A stretch of DNA of 64,000 nucleotides from positions 6,585,001-6,649,000 of the forward strand of contig NC_081414.1 in NCBI RefSeq assembly GCF_030272615.1, written 5' to 3'. Of the stretch, positions 11,630 through 24,423 are shown in pieces. Under the pieces are notes generated by a model. That model was not told where the DNA came from. It saw only the letters and a list, made by a program, of their open reading frames with translations, and made no database searches. The position numbers and the translations under genes are program-made. The stretch's first letter is position 1; every line of letters begins with the position of its first letter. This DNA comes from Cryptomeria japonica. Taxonomy: Eukaryota; Streptophyta; Pinopsida; Cupressales; Cupressaceae.

Positions 11630-12539
11630 TGTTGGGATCCAAGAATGCTAAGAGGGGGGGGGGGTGAATCAATTTTCTACTGGTTAGAATATTTTTAGCC
11701 TTATTATCAAATCCGCTTATTAACCGGTATGCATAAAAGAAAGTAACAACAAGTAATAGCAATGCAACCATATGAATCAACAACATAACACAAAGATTTA
11801 TATGTGGAAAACCTCAAAGAGGAAAAACCACGGTGGGATTGGTGACCCACAATATCTATCCATTCGCCAAATGAATAAATATTACAAGAGGAGCCTGCAC
11901 ATGCAAGAAGGCACACTGCCTAGAGTACATTGCTCAATACAAAGGAGCCTCACTGACTAAATATATGAAATACTGAATTACAAACAAAATCTGAACTCTG
12001 AATGTGCATCTAACATGTTGAATGAGTTCCGGTTTAAGCACCATTTGTATTGGTTTATACTGTAACCTCCCTTAGTGGTAACTTAGATCGCTCTCCAATC
12101 CTCTAGACAAATAACTAAGACTGACTATAGATCTTTACATTTGCATTTTGTTGATCAAGATCTCCCTCACATAACATCACATAACCTATCTCATCTATAT
12201 ATCCAAAATGACCTAACTAGAGTGACTTATATACCCATTTACATGTATAAACATAAATGCCTTATGTCGGCTTACAATCATATTTCAAAAGATAAGAGAC
12301 ATGTCGGCCCAAACAAAATATAAACATAAAACTATATGACCGTTGCCACTTCCATGTTTTCCAGATCAATCTCCTATGTTGGCCTTAGAATACTGATTCC
12401 AAGTTTGCGGGTGACATGCCTGTTGGTTCCTTGAATGCCGGTAATGTGAATGTAAGTTACCTTGATTACCAGATCTTCCATGAAGTGTGTTGCCATCAAT
12501 GAAAACACCTAGAACTCAGAAGAGTGTCAATTGCCAACA
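11630..12539 (-). repeat. 5' LTR of element R
   Basis: Collinear with 5614-6522, with the same ends (TGTTGGGATCC ... TGCCAACA). The outer side carries the GTACA duplication. The oligo-G stretch is at about 11653-11664. Confidence 0.92.
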
Positions 12540-12544
12540 GTACA

Positions 12545-13526
12545 GACCATAGCATACATCAAACTTCCAACTGCACTCTGGTAAGGCACTCTGCTCATGT
12601 CTTCCACCTCTAATGGAGATGTAGGAAAATCTAAAATAGTTAATTTTGTTCCAACTATAAAGGGAATACACAATGGTCTACAATCATGCATGTTGAACCT
12701 CCATAAAACTGAATTTACATACTTACTCTTTCCTAGCCATAGCTTTCTGTTTACTCTATCTCTTCTAATTTCCATCCCAAGAATGTTTTTCATTGCACCA
12801 AGATCTTTCATTTCAAATTTACCAGTAAGTTGAGACTTTAGTTTTGAAATCATTCCTTTCCCTTCACCAATGAATAACATATCATCAACATATAACACAA
12901 TGCACAAGAAATGATGACCATTAGATTTATAATAAACACAGTGATCTCATTTAGAACGTTCAAATCCCAAACTCAACATATATGTATCAAATTTTTGGTA
13001 CCACATCTTAAGACTCTATTTGAGGCCATACAAAGATTTCTTTAATTTACAGACCAAATTACTTTTACCTTTCACCACATAGTGCTCTGGCTGTATAATA
13101 TAAATATCTTCCTCCAAATCACCATGAAGGAAAGTAGTTTTCACATCCATTTTCTCAATCTCTAAATCGTAAGCAACAACAATAGAAAGAAAAAACTAAT
13201 GGATGACATTTTTGCAATAGGAGAAAATATCTCACCATAATCAACACCCTCAACCTGAGAGTAGACTTTTGCAACCAACCTTGCTTTATACTTCTCAAAG
13301 CCTCCATCTAAACCAATCTTTTTCTTGAACACCCATTTACAACCAATAGGTTTTCATCCTTCATGCAATGGTACAAGATCCCATGTGTCATTATTTTTTA
13401 AAACTTCCATTTCTTCTTCAATAGCAATCTTCTAGGATTTTGCATCATTCATATCTGGAGATGAGAAAATCGTTAGAGGTTTCACTTGCATAAAATAAGC
13501 ATAAAACTCAAAGAAATCATAAAGCA
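12545..13526 (-). pseudogene. Copia Q reverse transcriptase (RVT_2)
   Basis: Minus-strand copia reverse transcriptase in domain order: [80 protein letters not shown], and the active site VLYVDDMLFIG (YVDD codons at 12881-12892), then FEMKDLGAMKNILGMEI and YQSAVGSLMYAMVCT. There are stops and small indels, including a damaged stretch near 13200. It is interrupted by element R at 12544 and continues at 5608. Confidence 0.9.
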
Positions 13527-14639
13527 TGCAAATAAAACTCTTTATACCCCTTTCTTCTCCCTCAGATTGAGCCTTTGGTTAAGTGAAGAATGTGCCCCTT
13601 CCTCACTTGATTGGATTGACTTCTTGATAGGATGTGGATTTCTCTCCACTACACAACAATAAGGGAATTGATAAATTGCTAAGTGTGATTGATGGAATTT
13701 GGCTAAGTGTGGGATGATTTGGACATGACGAGGATGCGATGAAGAGATTATAAGCTCAACACAAAAATATAAGATTACTTGAATATGGGATATAGAAATG
13801 AGGGGAGGAGACTCCAATTTATAGATTGGAGAAGGTCCAAATGAAGGGTCAAGATTGATTTGGAATGGAGGGTGGAGATTGAAAGAAAGTGGGAGTGGAT
13901 TGAGAGGACAAGGTGTGGGGTTCAAGAGATTTTCCATAAAGGCACTTCCTTTCTCCACATCTTACAATGTACATAGGGAAGTGATCCCCAAGTACATCAG
14001 GAAGAAAAATTAATATAAAATTCCTTGGAGAAAGGGGAGAGGAATTAAAAAAATTAAAATAAAATATGTGTGAGAAGAATAAGAGAATAAAAGAATTAAA
14101 AATTTCTTGCGAAGAGATGGCATGGGGATGTGCAAAAGATTTGATATCCTTTGAAATGACCAAATTTAGTGCATTTAAGGTTTGGAAGGTGAGAGGGGAA
14201 AGACATTTATTAATCTTGGTGATTAGGAATGTGCAAATTATTAGGGAGGTTGATTAGGTGGATTAATGAGGGATTAGAGTGCAAGTGGGAAAGTTATGAG
14301 GATATGACATGAGGGGAGATAATGAATGGAGGAATATTAAATTGAGGGATAATGATAATCATGATCAAATAAGAATTAATTAAGCTACATGGGGATTAGA
14401 GAAAGTGGTTTGTAGGAATCACCTTGGTTAGGTTAATTAATTGAAATTAATTAAGTGGAAATTAGAAGAAATAATGATTAAGATGACTTTAGAAGAATGA
14501 GGAACTAATTAATTTATTGACAATTTTTTTAAAAAAAAGGGGTAAAAATTTATTCAAACAAAACAAAATTACAAAGCAAAGGCCTTAGGCCCACCAAGAT
14601 AGGAACATAAAAGAACCAACAAACACCACAAAAACCAAC

Positions 14640-17600
14640 ACTACATATTCCTGTCTTCCAACATTAACCTCTCTAATATTTCAAGATAATCAAAAGGTAA
14701 ACCATCCCTTCCTCCAATATCCCAACCATCCACATTCTCTGAAGCTCACTTCGCCAAATAGTCAACCACTCTATTCCACTCTCTGGGGATATGACAAAAG
14801 GAGACAATGTCCAAGGAACTACACAAAATCAAATTCTATCTAACCACTGAAGCTAATTGCTAGCTAACATCATCCAACCTCTGTTTGTTCAACATATCAA
14901 CAACAATCTGAGAATTTGACTCACAAATAATCCTCCTCCAACCTAAAGAATACCCTCTCTCAATATAAATATTAATAGCAAGAGCCTCCATCAAATTATT
15001 ATAGTACCGACCTTTATAAATAGAGAAGAAAAAATAACACCACCATCATTACCTCTACCTATTCCTCCAATACCAGCATGTCCTGGGTTCCCCCAAGAGG
15101 ATCCATCCGTATTAATCTTCAAGACCCCATTAGGAGGAGGTGTCCACCTCCCATCTCTACAAATCCTCTACTTAACATAATGGGGTATGTTACGAAAAAA
15201 GTACCACACTCTACTATCCCCCAAGTTCAAATTCCTTACAATAGCATAATCACTAGGTTCAACGTATTGAGACATATCACACTTAGCAGAGATAGTCTCC
15301 TGAAGCATGCTAACTATCTTCTTCCATAATTCAAAACTCACCAATTTGGAGTCACAAAAAATCCTATGGTTTCTTTCCAACCAAAGATTCCAGATAATAA
15401 AAGCACGCCCAATAGCCCAAGCCACCTGAAGAGAAGATGTCTTCATAGGAGGTCTGCCCAAACTCTCCCAGAATTCAAGTAAGGAGGTAGCATGAATACA
15501 TGCATGTTGCCATGCCTCCCACCACTTATGCTAGATCTCTCTAGAGGAAGGGCATATAAAAAAAATGGGAGCTACATTCCTCACTATATAAACAAAGAAC
15601 ACAAATAGATGGACCCTGAAAACCTCTCTTGTGAAGATTTTCCCATGTAAGACTTTTCCTCTAAACAACCAACCAAAGGAAAAAATTGCATCTGGGCCAA
15701 GAAGAACTATTCCATACCTTATTCCACCAGGGCACATCTGCCAAACCATATAATTGCCTATCTAACATAACATAACCTTCGACAATAGTAAATTTTCCTT
15801 TTGGGCTGGGACTCCAAGGTAGAGTATCTCTCTCCTAAAGGGAACTGCATAACCTACCCTCCAAAATACTAGCCAGTACAACATGATCCTCAACAGAGCC
15901 ACCTAGGGGCCACTCATGTGGATTCTTTCAGTAATTCATCTCCCCCTAACTTGTACACCTAATTGTTTTAAAATTCTCCACCTTAACCAACCCAACATCA
16001 GTAAAAATATTATAGAGAGACTAAACATGAGGGAAGCTATAAAGAATAGGAGGGTGACCATCCCAAGAGTCCCACCAAAATAGAGCATCAAAGCTTTTGT
16101 TACAAGTCCAGAAAAGACCATCCTTGATAAGTTGAGATTCCTTCTTAAGAGTGTCCCAGATACAAGATCCCCTACCCATCAAAGAAAGACATGACACATC
16201 AAGACTATCAACCCTTGGAAGGTACTTAAAGGTAAGAATCTTGGCCCAATCCTGATCCCGATTGTTGCATCGCCTCCAATACAACTTGGCCGCTAAGGCC
16301 TTAATAGTAAGAGAAATAGCCTGAAGATCGAGGCCACCAACATGCTTCAATCTATAGATAGACTCCAAATTGACTAAACTCCACTTAGAAGAGAGAATAA
16401 TTCTAGAACAAATAAATTGGCGAGAAAGAGCATCAAATTCTCTCACAAAGTTGGAGGGGGGAACCTGCACAAAGCACCTATAAATGGGGAGAGCCTGCAC
16501 CATAGTCTTCATGGGAATCACTCTCTCAATAGAAGAAAGCCATGTGTAAGTCCAATGACTAACCTTATTTCAAAATTTGTCCAAAATTCTCTGCCAAAAA
16601 TCTATACACTTAGATCCCAAAGGCAAAGGAATTCCAAGGTACATAAAGGAAAGAGAACCAATGCAAAATGTGAGGATTCTAGCAATCTTGTTCTTAATAA
16701 GCTGAGGAATATTAAAGAATTATATGGAAGATTTATATTAATTAATTCTCTGACCTGAAGCATTCAAATAGATGTCTAAGGCTCTCCTAAAGTTTATTGC
16801 CTCATTGATTCTGCCCATGCCGATCAAACCAATGTCGTCCACAAACAGAAGATGAGAATAGGGAGGTAAAGCATTGTTCTAGCTCTAAGCCTCAATAATA
16901 CCTTGCCTCACCTAAGATTTAATAAATCTACCAAGTCCCTCTAACATGATGATGAATAAATAGGGAGATAAAGGGCCTCCTTGCCTAAGTCCCCAAGAGG
17001 CACTAAACAACTCAGAAGTTTCCCCATTAAAAAGAACTGAAAAGGAGGTAGAGCTCACACAACTTAGAACCTAGTTCACCCACTCCTCCTCAAAGCAAAG
17101 GCCAAAAGGATTTCCTGTAAGAACTCCTAGTTCACCTGATCATAAGATTTAACCATGTGCAGTTTAATAAACATAGCTTTGTCCTTAGAAGTTGTCATAG
17201 AATGGATAACCTCCATCGCTATCACAACACCATCCAAGATTTGTCTTCCTCCAAAAAAATTGCCTTGTTCCATAGAGATCAAAGCACTGAGAAATGGCCC
17301 GAGTCTTTTAGCAATCAATTTGGTGATAACCTTGTAGATCACATTACATAAAGCAATAGGCCTAAATTGGTCCAAGCTATTAGCCCCCTCTTTCTTAGGA
17401 ATGAGAGCGAAGAAGGTAGATTTCATAGATTTTAGCATTTGCTTATTCCTATGAGATTCCTGAACCACTGCTAGAAGATCAAATTTAATAATATCCCAAA
17501 ATTCTTGAAAGAATTCAATTGGAAACTCATCTGGGCTAGGAGCCTTGCCTTTTTTTTTCATATGAAACACAACTTCCTCCAATTCAGGCAACAAAATGGG

Positions 17601-18462
17601 ACGTAAGAGAGTATCATTCATCTCAATAGAGACAAGAGGGGGAATACAATTCAAAATGGCCTTTTCCTCCACCATAGCTATGGGGTCCTTTTTGGTGAAC
17701 AAATTAAAAAAATAATTGACAGCTTCCTTGGAAATTTCTTCCGTATATGAGAGTTGAACCTCTTCCGAAGAGACGAGAGAGGTAATAGAATTCCCATGCC
17801 TCCGAGGTTTAACAGAGTTATGAAAGAAAGTTGTGTTTCTATCTCCTTCCTGAAGTCAATCAACTCGAGACTTCTGTTTCCAAAAAATATCCTCACACAA
17901 CTCCCACTCTTCTAAATCCTTAAGAGCTAATGACTTATCTTTACTAAGTCAGAAGTCATTCCTTGATCCCGAATCTGCCGGGTGACATTGTCCAACTTAG
18001 ATTGAGCTTCCATCTTCTGAGCATGCAGGTTCCCAAAACATTGTTTTCTCCACCTCTTGAGATTGCATTTCAGATGCCGAAGCCTCTTCCCAAAAGTATA
18101 CATATCCCTACCATGGAAAGGCATCCCTTCATACCACAAGTCTGCCATAAGATCCTAAAGAGACTAATCTTGGAACCACATTAATTGAAATTTGAAAGAA
18201 GGTTTTAGGAGATTCTATATGAGATAGCATAAAAATTGATAGGCCAATGATCAGGACCCCACCAATCAAGAATTTTTGAGCTGATAGACCACCTATCATT
18301 CACCCAGTAGAAAGAGACCAAAAATCTATCAAGCCTTTCTGAAATAGATTCTCCACCACTTCTCCTATTATACCTTGTGAAGACACAATTAATTGGCCTC
18401 ACATCAATGAGGTTCAAAAAGCCAATATTATCTCTGAGTAAATTTGAAGAAGGATCCATCTT
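14640..18462 (-). pseudogene. LINE ORF2: end of endonuclease, reverse transcriptase, zf-RVT, RNase H
   Basis: Reading the minus strand: the endonuclease end (MDPSSNLLRDNIGFLNLID, RLDRFLVS, DHWPI, 18205-18462), a linker (17703-18150), then RT with KAPSPDEFPIEFF, FRPIALCNVIYKVI (near 17350), GLRQGGPLSPYLF (near 16980) and SHLLFVDDIGLIG (FVDD codons at 16834-16845). Then LGIPLP (near 16630), VGGLDLQ (16330), zf-RVT with WNKVWNSSSW and C-x2-C / H-x-C remnants (15550-15740), and a badly decayed RNase H (14700-15130) with EALAINIYIERGY and CHIPREWNRVVDYLAK. There are many stops and shifts. It is non-functional. Confidence 0.88.
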
Positions 18463-18467
18463 GACTA

Positions 18468-19916
18468 TGATGGTATGATGAAAGAATAAGTATCCAGTAG
18501 AATACTGAGAGGCGGGGAGGGGGGGGGGTGAATCAATATATTGAAAAACTGATACAAAGTTCCCAAACTCAAACTCAGTCAAACAAAGGAAATATATCTC
18601 AGTCAAGATCAATATTCATAAGAATACTTGATATCAACCGGTTTAACTGTTCTGACAACTTTAATAGTAAACAACTTCAATCTTGTAAATATCAACAATG
18701 CTTAGTCATAACTCAACATATTCAACTCTCAATGCTTCTGCTTAACATGCCTTATCAGAAGTTAACCAAATCAATAAATAAGATCACAACCACAAAAGAA
18801 TTCACCACTTGACACAAATGTTTATATGTGGAAAACCCAAATAGGTAAAAACCACAATGAGATGAGATTCACAAGGATAGCTATCTGAAATCTTATGAAG
18901 TTTGCCCTGTTAGGAGCCAAGCTTGTTAAAGCTTTACAATAAGTCCTATTAAGAACTAATTCCGGTTAGGAATCACTCGGTTAAGGGATTTACAAATATG
19001 CCTTGGTGACAAGCACAATACCCTGTTAGGAGTAACCTCGCTGGAGGATTTAAGAATCTAAGCTAATGGACCACCTTGTTAGAGGATTTAATGAGTAACC
19101 AAGCTTGTTAGAGCTTACCCAGTGAAGGGATTTCACTTCTACTGTAATTGTTAGAAAACAATAGGTTTTCTTGATCTGTCTAAGTAGCACTACATTTGCT
19201 TGATCAGATCCTTCTAAGCTTCAACCTGCCTTCACTCAAAGTGCATATCCATCCACTAATTAGGCAACTACACACTCAATAGGTTTCTATCAATCTCACC
19301 AACAAAATTTGCAAACAACTTCATCGACCTTAAATACAAATCAATTAGGTCAGTAACACAACAAAAACCTAATTTCTCATCATCAAGATTACAAACAAGT
19401 CAGTACAATCTTGACTGTTAGAAATAATGACAATCTCTTCACATTCTTCAAGAAAATTCCAACCGCTCCATGATCACTGCTTCATCAAACTTTGTAAATC
19501 ATCACGTGTTGTGCATTGGATGCAATCCACTTTGCTCCTTCCCTAGACAAAAAACAAACGCACCAAAGTAATTTGAACATATCCTCATACAATGATCACA
19601 CGTGTCTCCATCATTACCACTTATAAGATAATAAACCATCAAACTTGATCGGTTAGGGTTTAACAACTGATAGGGTTTACCGGTTACATTACATAAAAAG
19701 GTTTAACCATTTACTGGTTCACCAGTTCAACTAACAAAATATACATACTGGTTTACAACATCTTCCACAAAGCTATTCTTACTGCTTACTAGCCAATATC
19801 AAAAACAACAATATCAACAATAACATGAATACCATTACCAGTTCAATTGACATCAATGACATCATATCATTAATGCAATCTTTATAGAAAATGCCAAAAA
19901 TCTCAAAATGCCAACA
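18468..19916 (-). repeat. 3' LTR of copia S
   Basis: Starts TGATGGTATGATG and ends AAATGCCAACA on the plus strand. It contains the oligo-G motif at 18514-18529, the aaaaccca...taaaaaccac motif at about 18831-18854, and the ladder of short TGTTA/TAACA inverted repeats at about 18900-19135. Confidence 0.92.
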
Positions 19917-19929
19917 ATCTCCCCCTTTG
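19917..19929 (-). promoter_or_regulatory. Polypurine tract of copia S (terminal copy)
   Basis: The minus strand reads AAAGGGGGAGAT against the 3' LTR. A second copy, with the same flank GGCATTGTTGTTAAAGG, is at 20073-20083. Confidence 0.85.
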
Positions 19930-20255
19930 GCATTGATGGCAATACAAATATCAACGCCTCTGATTGCTGCTGAGATTGGTGAATAGGAATCTTGGTTTAC
20001 ATTACCAAGTATTCACCTTGCCTTGTCTGTCTTTAGCCTGCCGCTGGTTCACCTAATCAGACACATAATTCTTCTCCCCCTTTAACAACAATGCCAAAGT
20101 GAAAGTAAAAAATGTAATTCTTCTCTCACTATGCATCAACATCACTCTGCAACTTGATGCTCCGCCTATGGAAATACATCAAATTCTTCATAAATCTAGG
20201 TAAAATTCTTCAAGTGGTTCAGGGACTGATGCAATCAACATCATGCTCAACTAAC

Positions 20256-22990
20256 TTAATGAACAGGGACAAGCCCCAATTGAATTCTAAGATAATCGAA
20301 AGTGGTCTTAGGCAGAGGTTTGGTAAAGATATCTGCAAGCTGATGCTTGGTAGAAACATGCTCCAAGATAACATCTTTACTTTGAACTTTTTCCCTCAAG
20401 AAGTGATATTGCAATTCAATGTGCTTAGTCCTTGCGTGCAAAACAAGATTTTTAGAAATGTTTATTGCACTTGTATTATCACACAAAATCTTAATTGGTT
20501 TTGAGATTTCCATCTTCAAACCTTCCAAAATGTGCCTTATCCACATAGCTTGTGTGCAATTCATATAAGCTGCTACATACTTAGCTTCAACAGTAGATTG
20601 TGAAGTGCAACTCTGCTTTTTACTACTCCATGAAACTATCCTTCCTCCTAGAAAGAATTCTCCACCGGTAGTACTCTTCTGGTCATCAATATTTCCTATC
20701 CAATCAACATCTCTGTATTCTTTCAAATCAAAATTTCCACCATATGGAAACCATAACCCATAGTCAACAATACCTTTCAGATATCTAAAAATTCTCTTGG
20801 TTACCATCAGATGTGCCTCCTTTGGACTCTTCTAAAATCTAGCAACAATACCAACTGCATGGGCAATATTTGATTGAATGTGAACAACATAGTGTAATTT
20901 GCCAATCATTGACTTGTATTCCTTTTCATCTCCAGACTTAGATGCATCTTCCTTGGACAATTTACAACCTGTAACCATTGGGGTTCCAACTAGTTTACAG
21001 TCACTCATATCGAAATCCTTCAAAACCTCTTTCACATACTTGGATTGAGTAATGAAAATACCATTCTTATCTGTTGTATCTATAGGCCTATCAAATTTTT
21101 TATTTCCCCTACTAATGACATCTCAAATTCATTCTTCATTTCATCTACAAAACAATTACTCATGTCATCATTACCTCCAAATATAATGTCATCTACAAAT
21201 ACTTCACTGACCATTATTTCATCTCCTTCAGACTTGAGATAAATGTTATTGTCATCACTGGTTCTAGCGAATCCTATCTTCATTAGATGAGTATGAAGTC
21301 ATTCATACCATGCTCTGGGTGCCTGCTTTAATCCATACAAGGCTTTATGCAATTTGCATACCATGTCTTCCTCATCTATCAATGCATAACCATCAGGCTG
21401 CTCTATATAAACCTCTTCTTCCAGTATACCATTCAAGAATGCAGACTTAACATCCATCTGGTATACCTTTAACTTCTTATGAGCTACAAATGCAAGCAAT
21501 GTTCTGACACCTTCCTGTCTTACTACTGGTGCAAAAGTTTATCCATAATCCTCTCCTTCTTGCGCACAACCTTTGCATACTAATCTTTCCTTATTGCGAA
21601 CTACAACACCATCTTCATTTAATTTGTTTCTGAACACCCATTTAGTACCTATAACATTCTTGTTTACTGGTTGGGGTACCAGGGTCCAAGTGTTGTTCTT
21701 CTCAATTTGATCCAACTCCTCCTTCATAGCTTTCACCCAATGATCATCACCAAACGCCTCCTTAGCACTTCTAGGTTCAAAGGTGGAGATCATGCAAGAG
21801 TTCTCTCTTATTCTCCTTCTAGTTAGTACACCGACATCCTTATCCCCAATTATCTGTTCAGGACTATGATTCAGGCTCACATACCTAGGAATAACATGAT
21901 CATTCTCTTCAGGTTCAACTTCTTCATTATCATCTTCCTCTGAATTTATTTGTTCCGGTTGAACAAGTACATTAGGATTTGCTTTACCGGTTTTTGATTT
22001 AACTGTTTCAGGTTCCAAAAGCAAAACACAAGGATCTTCATCCTTCTTCTCAAAACTGGTTCCTTTTGAAACTTCAGGATATTCATCTACACGAATATCA
22101 ACACTCTCAACAATTTTCTATGTCTGGTTGTTGAAGCATTATAGGCCTTACTCTTGGTAGAATAGCCAAGAAATATGCCTTCATCACTCTTAGCTTCAAA
22201 CTTGCTTATGTAATCACCTCTTTTAATAAAAAAATTGCTTCCAAATATCTTAAAATAGATAACATCAGGTGATCCCCCATACCAGTACTCATATGGGGTC
22301 TTGTCCTTACCTCTTTTCACCAGAACTTGGTTCATTGTGTAGACAGTTGTACTTACAGCTTCTTTCCAAAATGTTTTTGTTACACCTCCTTGTATCAACA
22401 TAGTCCTAGCAGCTTCAACCACTGACTGATTTTTTCTCTCTACTATAACATTTATGCTATGGTGTCCGTGGTGCAGAAAGCTACCGCTTGATACCATTAT
22501 CATCACAATACTTAGTGAAGTCCAAAGAAGTGAATTGACCGACTTGATTTGTTCTTAGACATTTTATCTTTTTGCCACTCTCTTTCTCAGCTAAGGCTCT
22601 GAATGCCTCGAATTTACCAAAAGCTTCATTCTTATCCTTCAAGAATGTGACCCACATCATCCTTTAACATTCATCAGTGAAGATCATGAAGTATCTATCA
22701 GCTTGAATGTTTCTTGTTCTTATTGGTCCACATAGATCTATATGAACCAAATCTAACAAGTGCTCTGCTAAGAAGGACTTGCTCTTAAAAGTTGAAGAAG
22801 TCATTTTTCCTAGTTGACATTCTTTACAAAGAGCATTAACCAGTTTGTCTAGCTGAGGCAAAACTCTTACTGTCTTAGACTTACTTACTTTAACAATATT
22901 ATCAAAATTTATATGACAAAATCTCCTATGCCAAAGCCAGCTATCATCTATTTTTGCAATCAAACAGTTGCTAACTTTAGGATTGAGATA
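20256..22990 (-). pseudogene. Copia S Pol: integrase, reverse transcriptase, RNase H
   Basis: Minus strand. The integrase zinc region is at 22963-22800 (WLWHRRFCHINFDNI, ALCKECQLGK), then the core with HIDLCGPIRT (first Asp) and a VVERKNQSV-type third acidic site near 22430-22450, then the C-terminal part with YKIFGS/GIFLGY (22180-22260). Reverse transcriptase: [44 protein letters not shown]-type text near 21430, and VFVDDIIFGG (21188-21202). RNase H: RYLKGIVDYGLW, KQSCTSQSTVEAKYVAA, CDNTSAINISKN, RTKHIELQYHFLRE, ending near 20256. There are several stops and frame changes, for example at about 22500 and 21050. Confidence 0.92.
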
Positions 22991-23008
22991 AAATAGATTA
23001 CCTCTGGT

Positions 23009-24352
23009 CTATTTCCCGGTTGCAATCAATTCACCTTTGTTGTCAAAGATTTTGCACATTCCATTTCTAAACTCCAGTGGGTATCCTCTGTCATTAAGTT
23101 GTGCCACATTTAAAATATTCTGGTTTAGGCCTTCAACCCAATAGACATCATCAACACTTCTCTTCCCATTAAGAGAAATAACTCCCTTACCTTTAACCAT
23201 ACAGGGTGAGTCATTGCCAAATCTGACAACACTGCCATCAAATTCCTTCAGGGAAAGAAATTGGCTCCGATCACCGGTCATGTGATGTGAACAACCACTA
23301 TCAATGATCCAATCATCAGAGTTCTCCATTCTGGATAGTAGTGCCTTTTGATATGATATTTCTTCCTTAATAGCTACAAACACAATATCTTCACTAGCAT
23401 CATCATCAAATTCTTCATCCGTAATACCACTGTCAATAGCTACAAGACAATCTCTCTTTCCTTTACCCTTGTACTTCTTAAATTTGTCTCTCTTGTATTC
23501 ATTTTCATGATTAGGGCAATCTGCTGCTATATGATCAATCTTGTTGCATGCAAAACATTTTAAAGGTGGCTTACCTCTATACTTACCAGTGCCTCTAGGC
23601 AGTCATTTTGCCAACAATGCTTCAAGTTCCAATAAGTTGTCTTCATCTTCAGCGTCTCTGATGGATCTAGATTCATAGTTATGGTCGGTAGCTCTACTTC
23701 TTCTCACAGATGGGTTAGAGACAGAAGCTCTAAATGCAGATTTTGATTTTTGTACACTACCATCATAGCCATATAGTTCAAAAGCAGTAAGTTTGCCAAT
23801 AATAGAGTCAAGAGTTACCTTTGTCTTGTCAATGGATTTCAGCTCTTGAATAGCTGCAACTCGAATAGCATAGACCGGTAGCAGGGTTCTCAGTACCTTA
23901 CTGATTACTATGGCATCTTCCACTTTCCCTTCTGCACTCTTTATCTCACCAACTATCTCTTTAATCCTTTGACCGTACTGCGGGATATTCTTACCTTCAG
24001 ACATTCTCATGTCATCAAACTTTCCTCTTAAACTCTCCTCTTTGGAAATCTTAACATGTTCATCACTGCTATAAATCTCTTCTAATTTCTTCCATACTTC
24101 ATATGCAGATTCAAGACCATGAACATCTACATATTCAACATCAGACGGGGAACTGATAATAGCTTCTAATGCCTGGTGATTTTCTTTCTGTTCTTTCTTC
24201 TGATCATCAGTTAGGGGTCCAGTAGGTGTAGTATACTTATTTTCTATATGATCCCAATACTGACTACCAAGAATCTTAATGTAAATCTTCATTTTGTCAC
24301 TCCATATTCTATAGTTATCTTTGTTGAACTTCAGACCTTCTTTCTTCATCAT
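23009..24352 (-). pseudogene. Copia S Gag and protease
   Basis: The minus-strand ORF starts at ATG 24352 (MMKKEGLKFNKDNYRIWSD), the usual copia capsid (DUF4219/UBN2) opening. Capsid continues to a stop at 23603 (LLELEALLAK), then a zinc knuckle CFACNKIDHIAADC at about 23514-23558, then protease with DDWIIDSGCSHHMTGD (about 23275-23320, the DSG active site) to 23009. One frame is used throughout, so the only break in Gag is the 23603 stop plus changes near 23400. Confidence 0.9.
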
Positions 24353-24410
24353 GATCTACAAGTTTTTTTTCTCAAGCTATTAAGCTTTTAGATTAAGAGG
24401 ACCTGAGATG

Positions 24411-24423
24411 ATCTGATACTAAT
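24411..24423 (-). promoter_or_regulatory. Primer binding site of copia S
   Basis: The minus strand reads ATTAGTATCAGAT directly after the 5' LTR, a one-base variant of the iMet site TTGGTATCAGA. Confidence 0.75.

Larger units (their letters stand above)
5614..12539 (-). mobile_element. Non-autonomous LTR retrotransposon R (gag-like gene + long ORF2, no pol)
   Basis: A complete element in minus orientation with LTRs 5614-6522 and 11630-12539, TG...CA ends and a perfect TSD GTACA (5609-5613 and 12540-12544). The PBS matches initiator-Met tRNA and the PPT sits against the 3' LTR, so its replication is copia-like. It encodes a coiled-coil and zinc-knuckle protein (11561-10417) and a second long ORF (10026-6777). 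No protease, integrase, reverse transcriptase or RNase H motif is visible, so it must borrow enzymes. The LTRs differ by roughly a tenth over the first 180 bp by eye, so the insertion is not recent. Element Y has the same plan. Confidence 0.9.
4918..13526 (-). mobile_element. Ty1/copia element Q, incomplete, split by element R
   Basis: A decayed copia retrotransposon on the minus strand. Reverse transcriptase lies at 12545-13526 and RNase H at 4972-5608. The two halves are separated by element R and rejoin in frame (AMVCTKPDIVQAMG) when R and one GTACA copy are removed. Gag, protease and integrase are absent: coding stops at about 13526, where the P LTR begins. Q is therefore older than R, and P has replaced or been inserted at its 5' part. 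Confidence 0.8.

Noticed and set aside
13542-14163. Pro/Ser/Phe-rich minus-strand ORFs of 138 and 104 codons
   Set aside because: They lie in the pyrimidine-rich strand of LTR P around its TATA box; composition bias explains them.
17155-17351. Plus-strand ORFs of 60-64 codons opposite the LINE reverse transcriptase
   Set aside because: They are antisense shadows of the RT coding strand.
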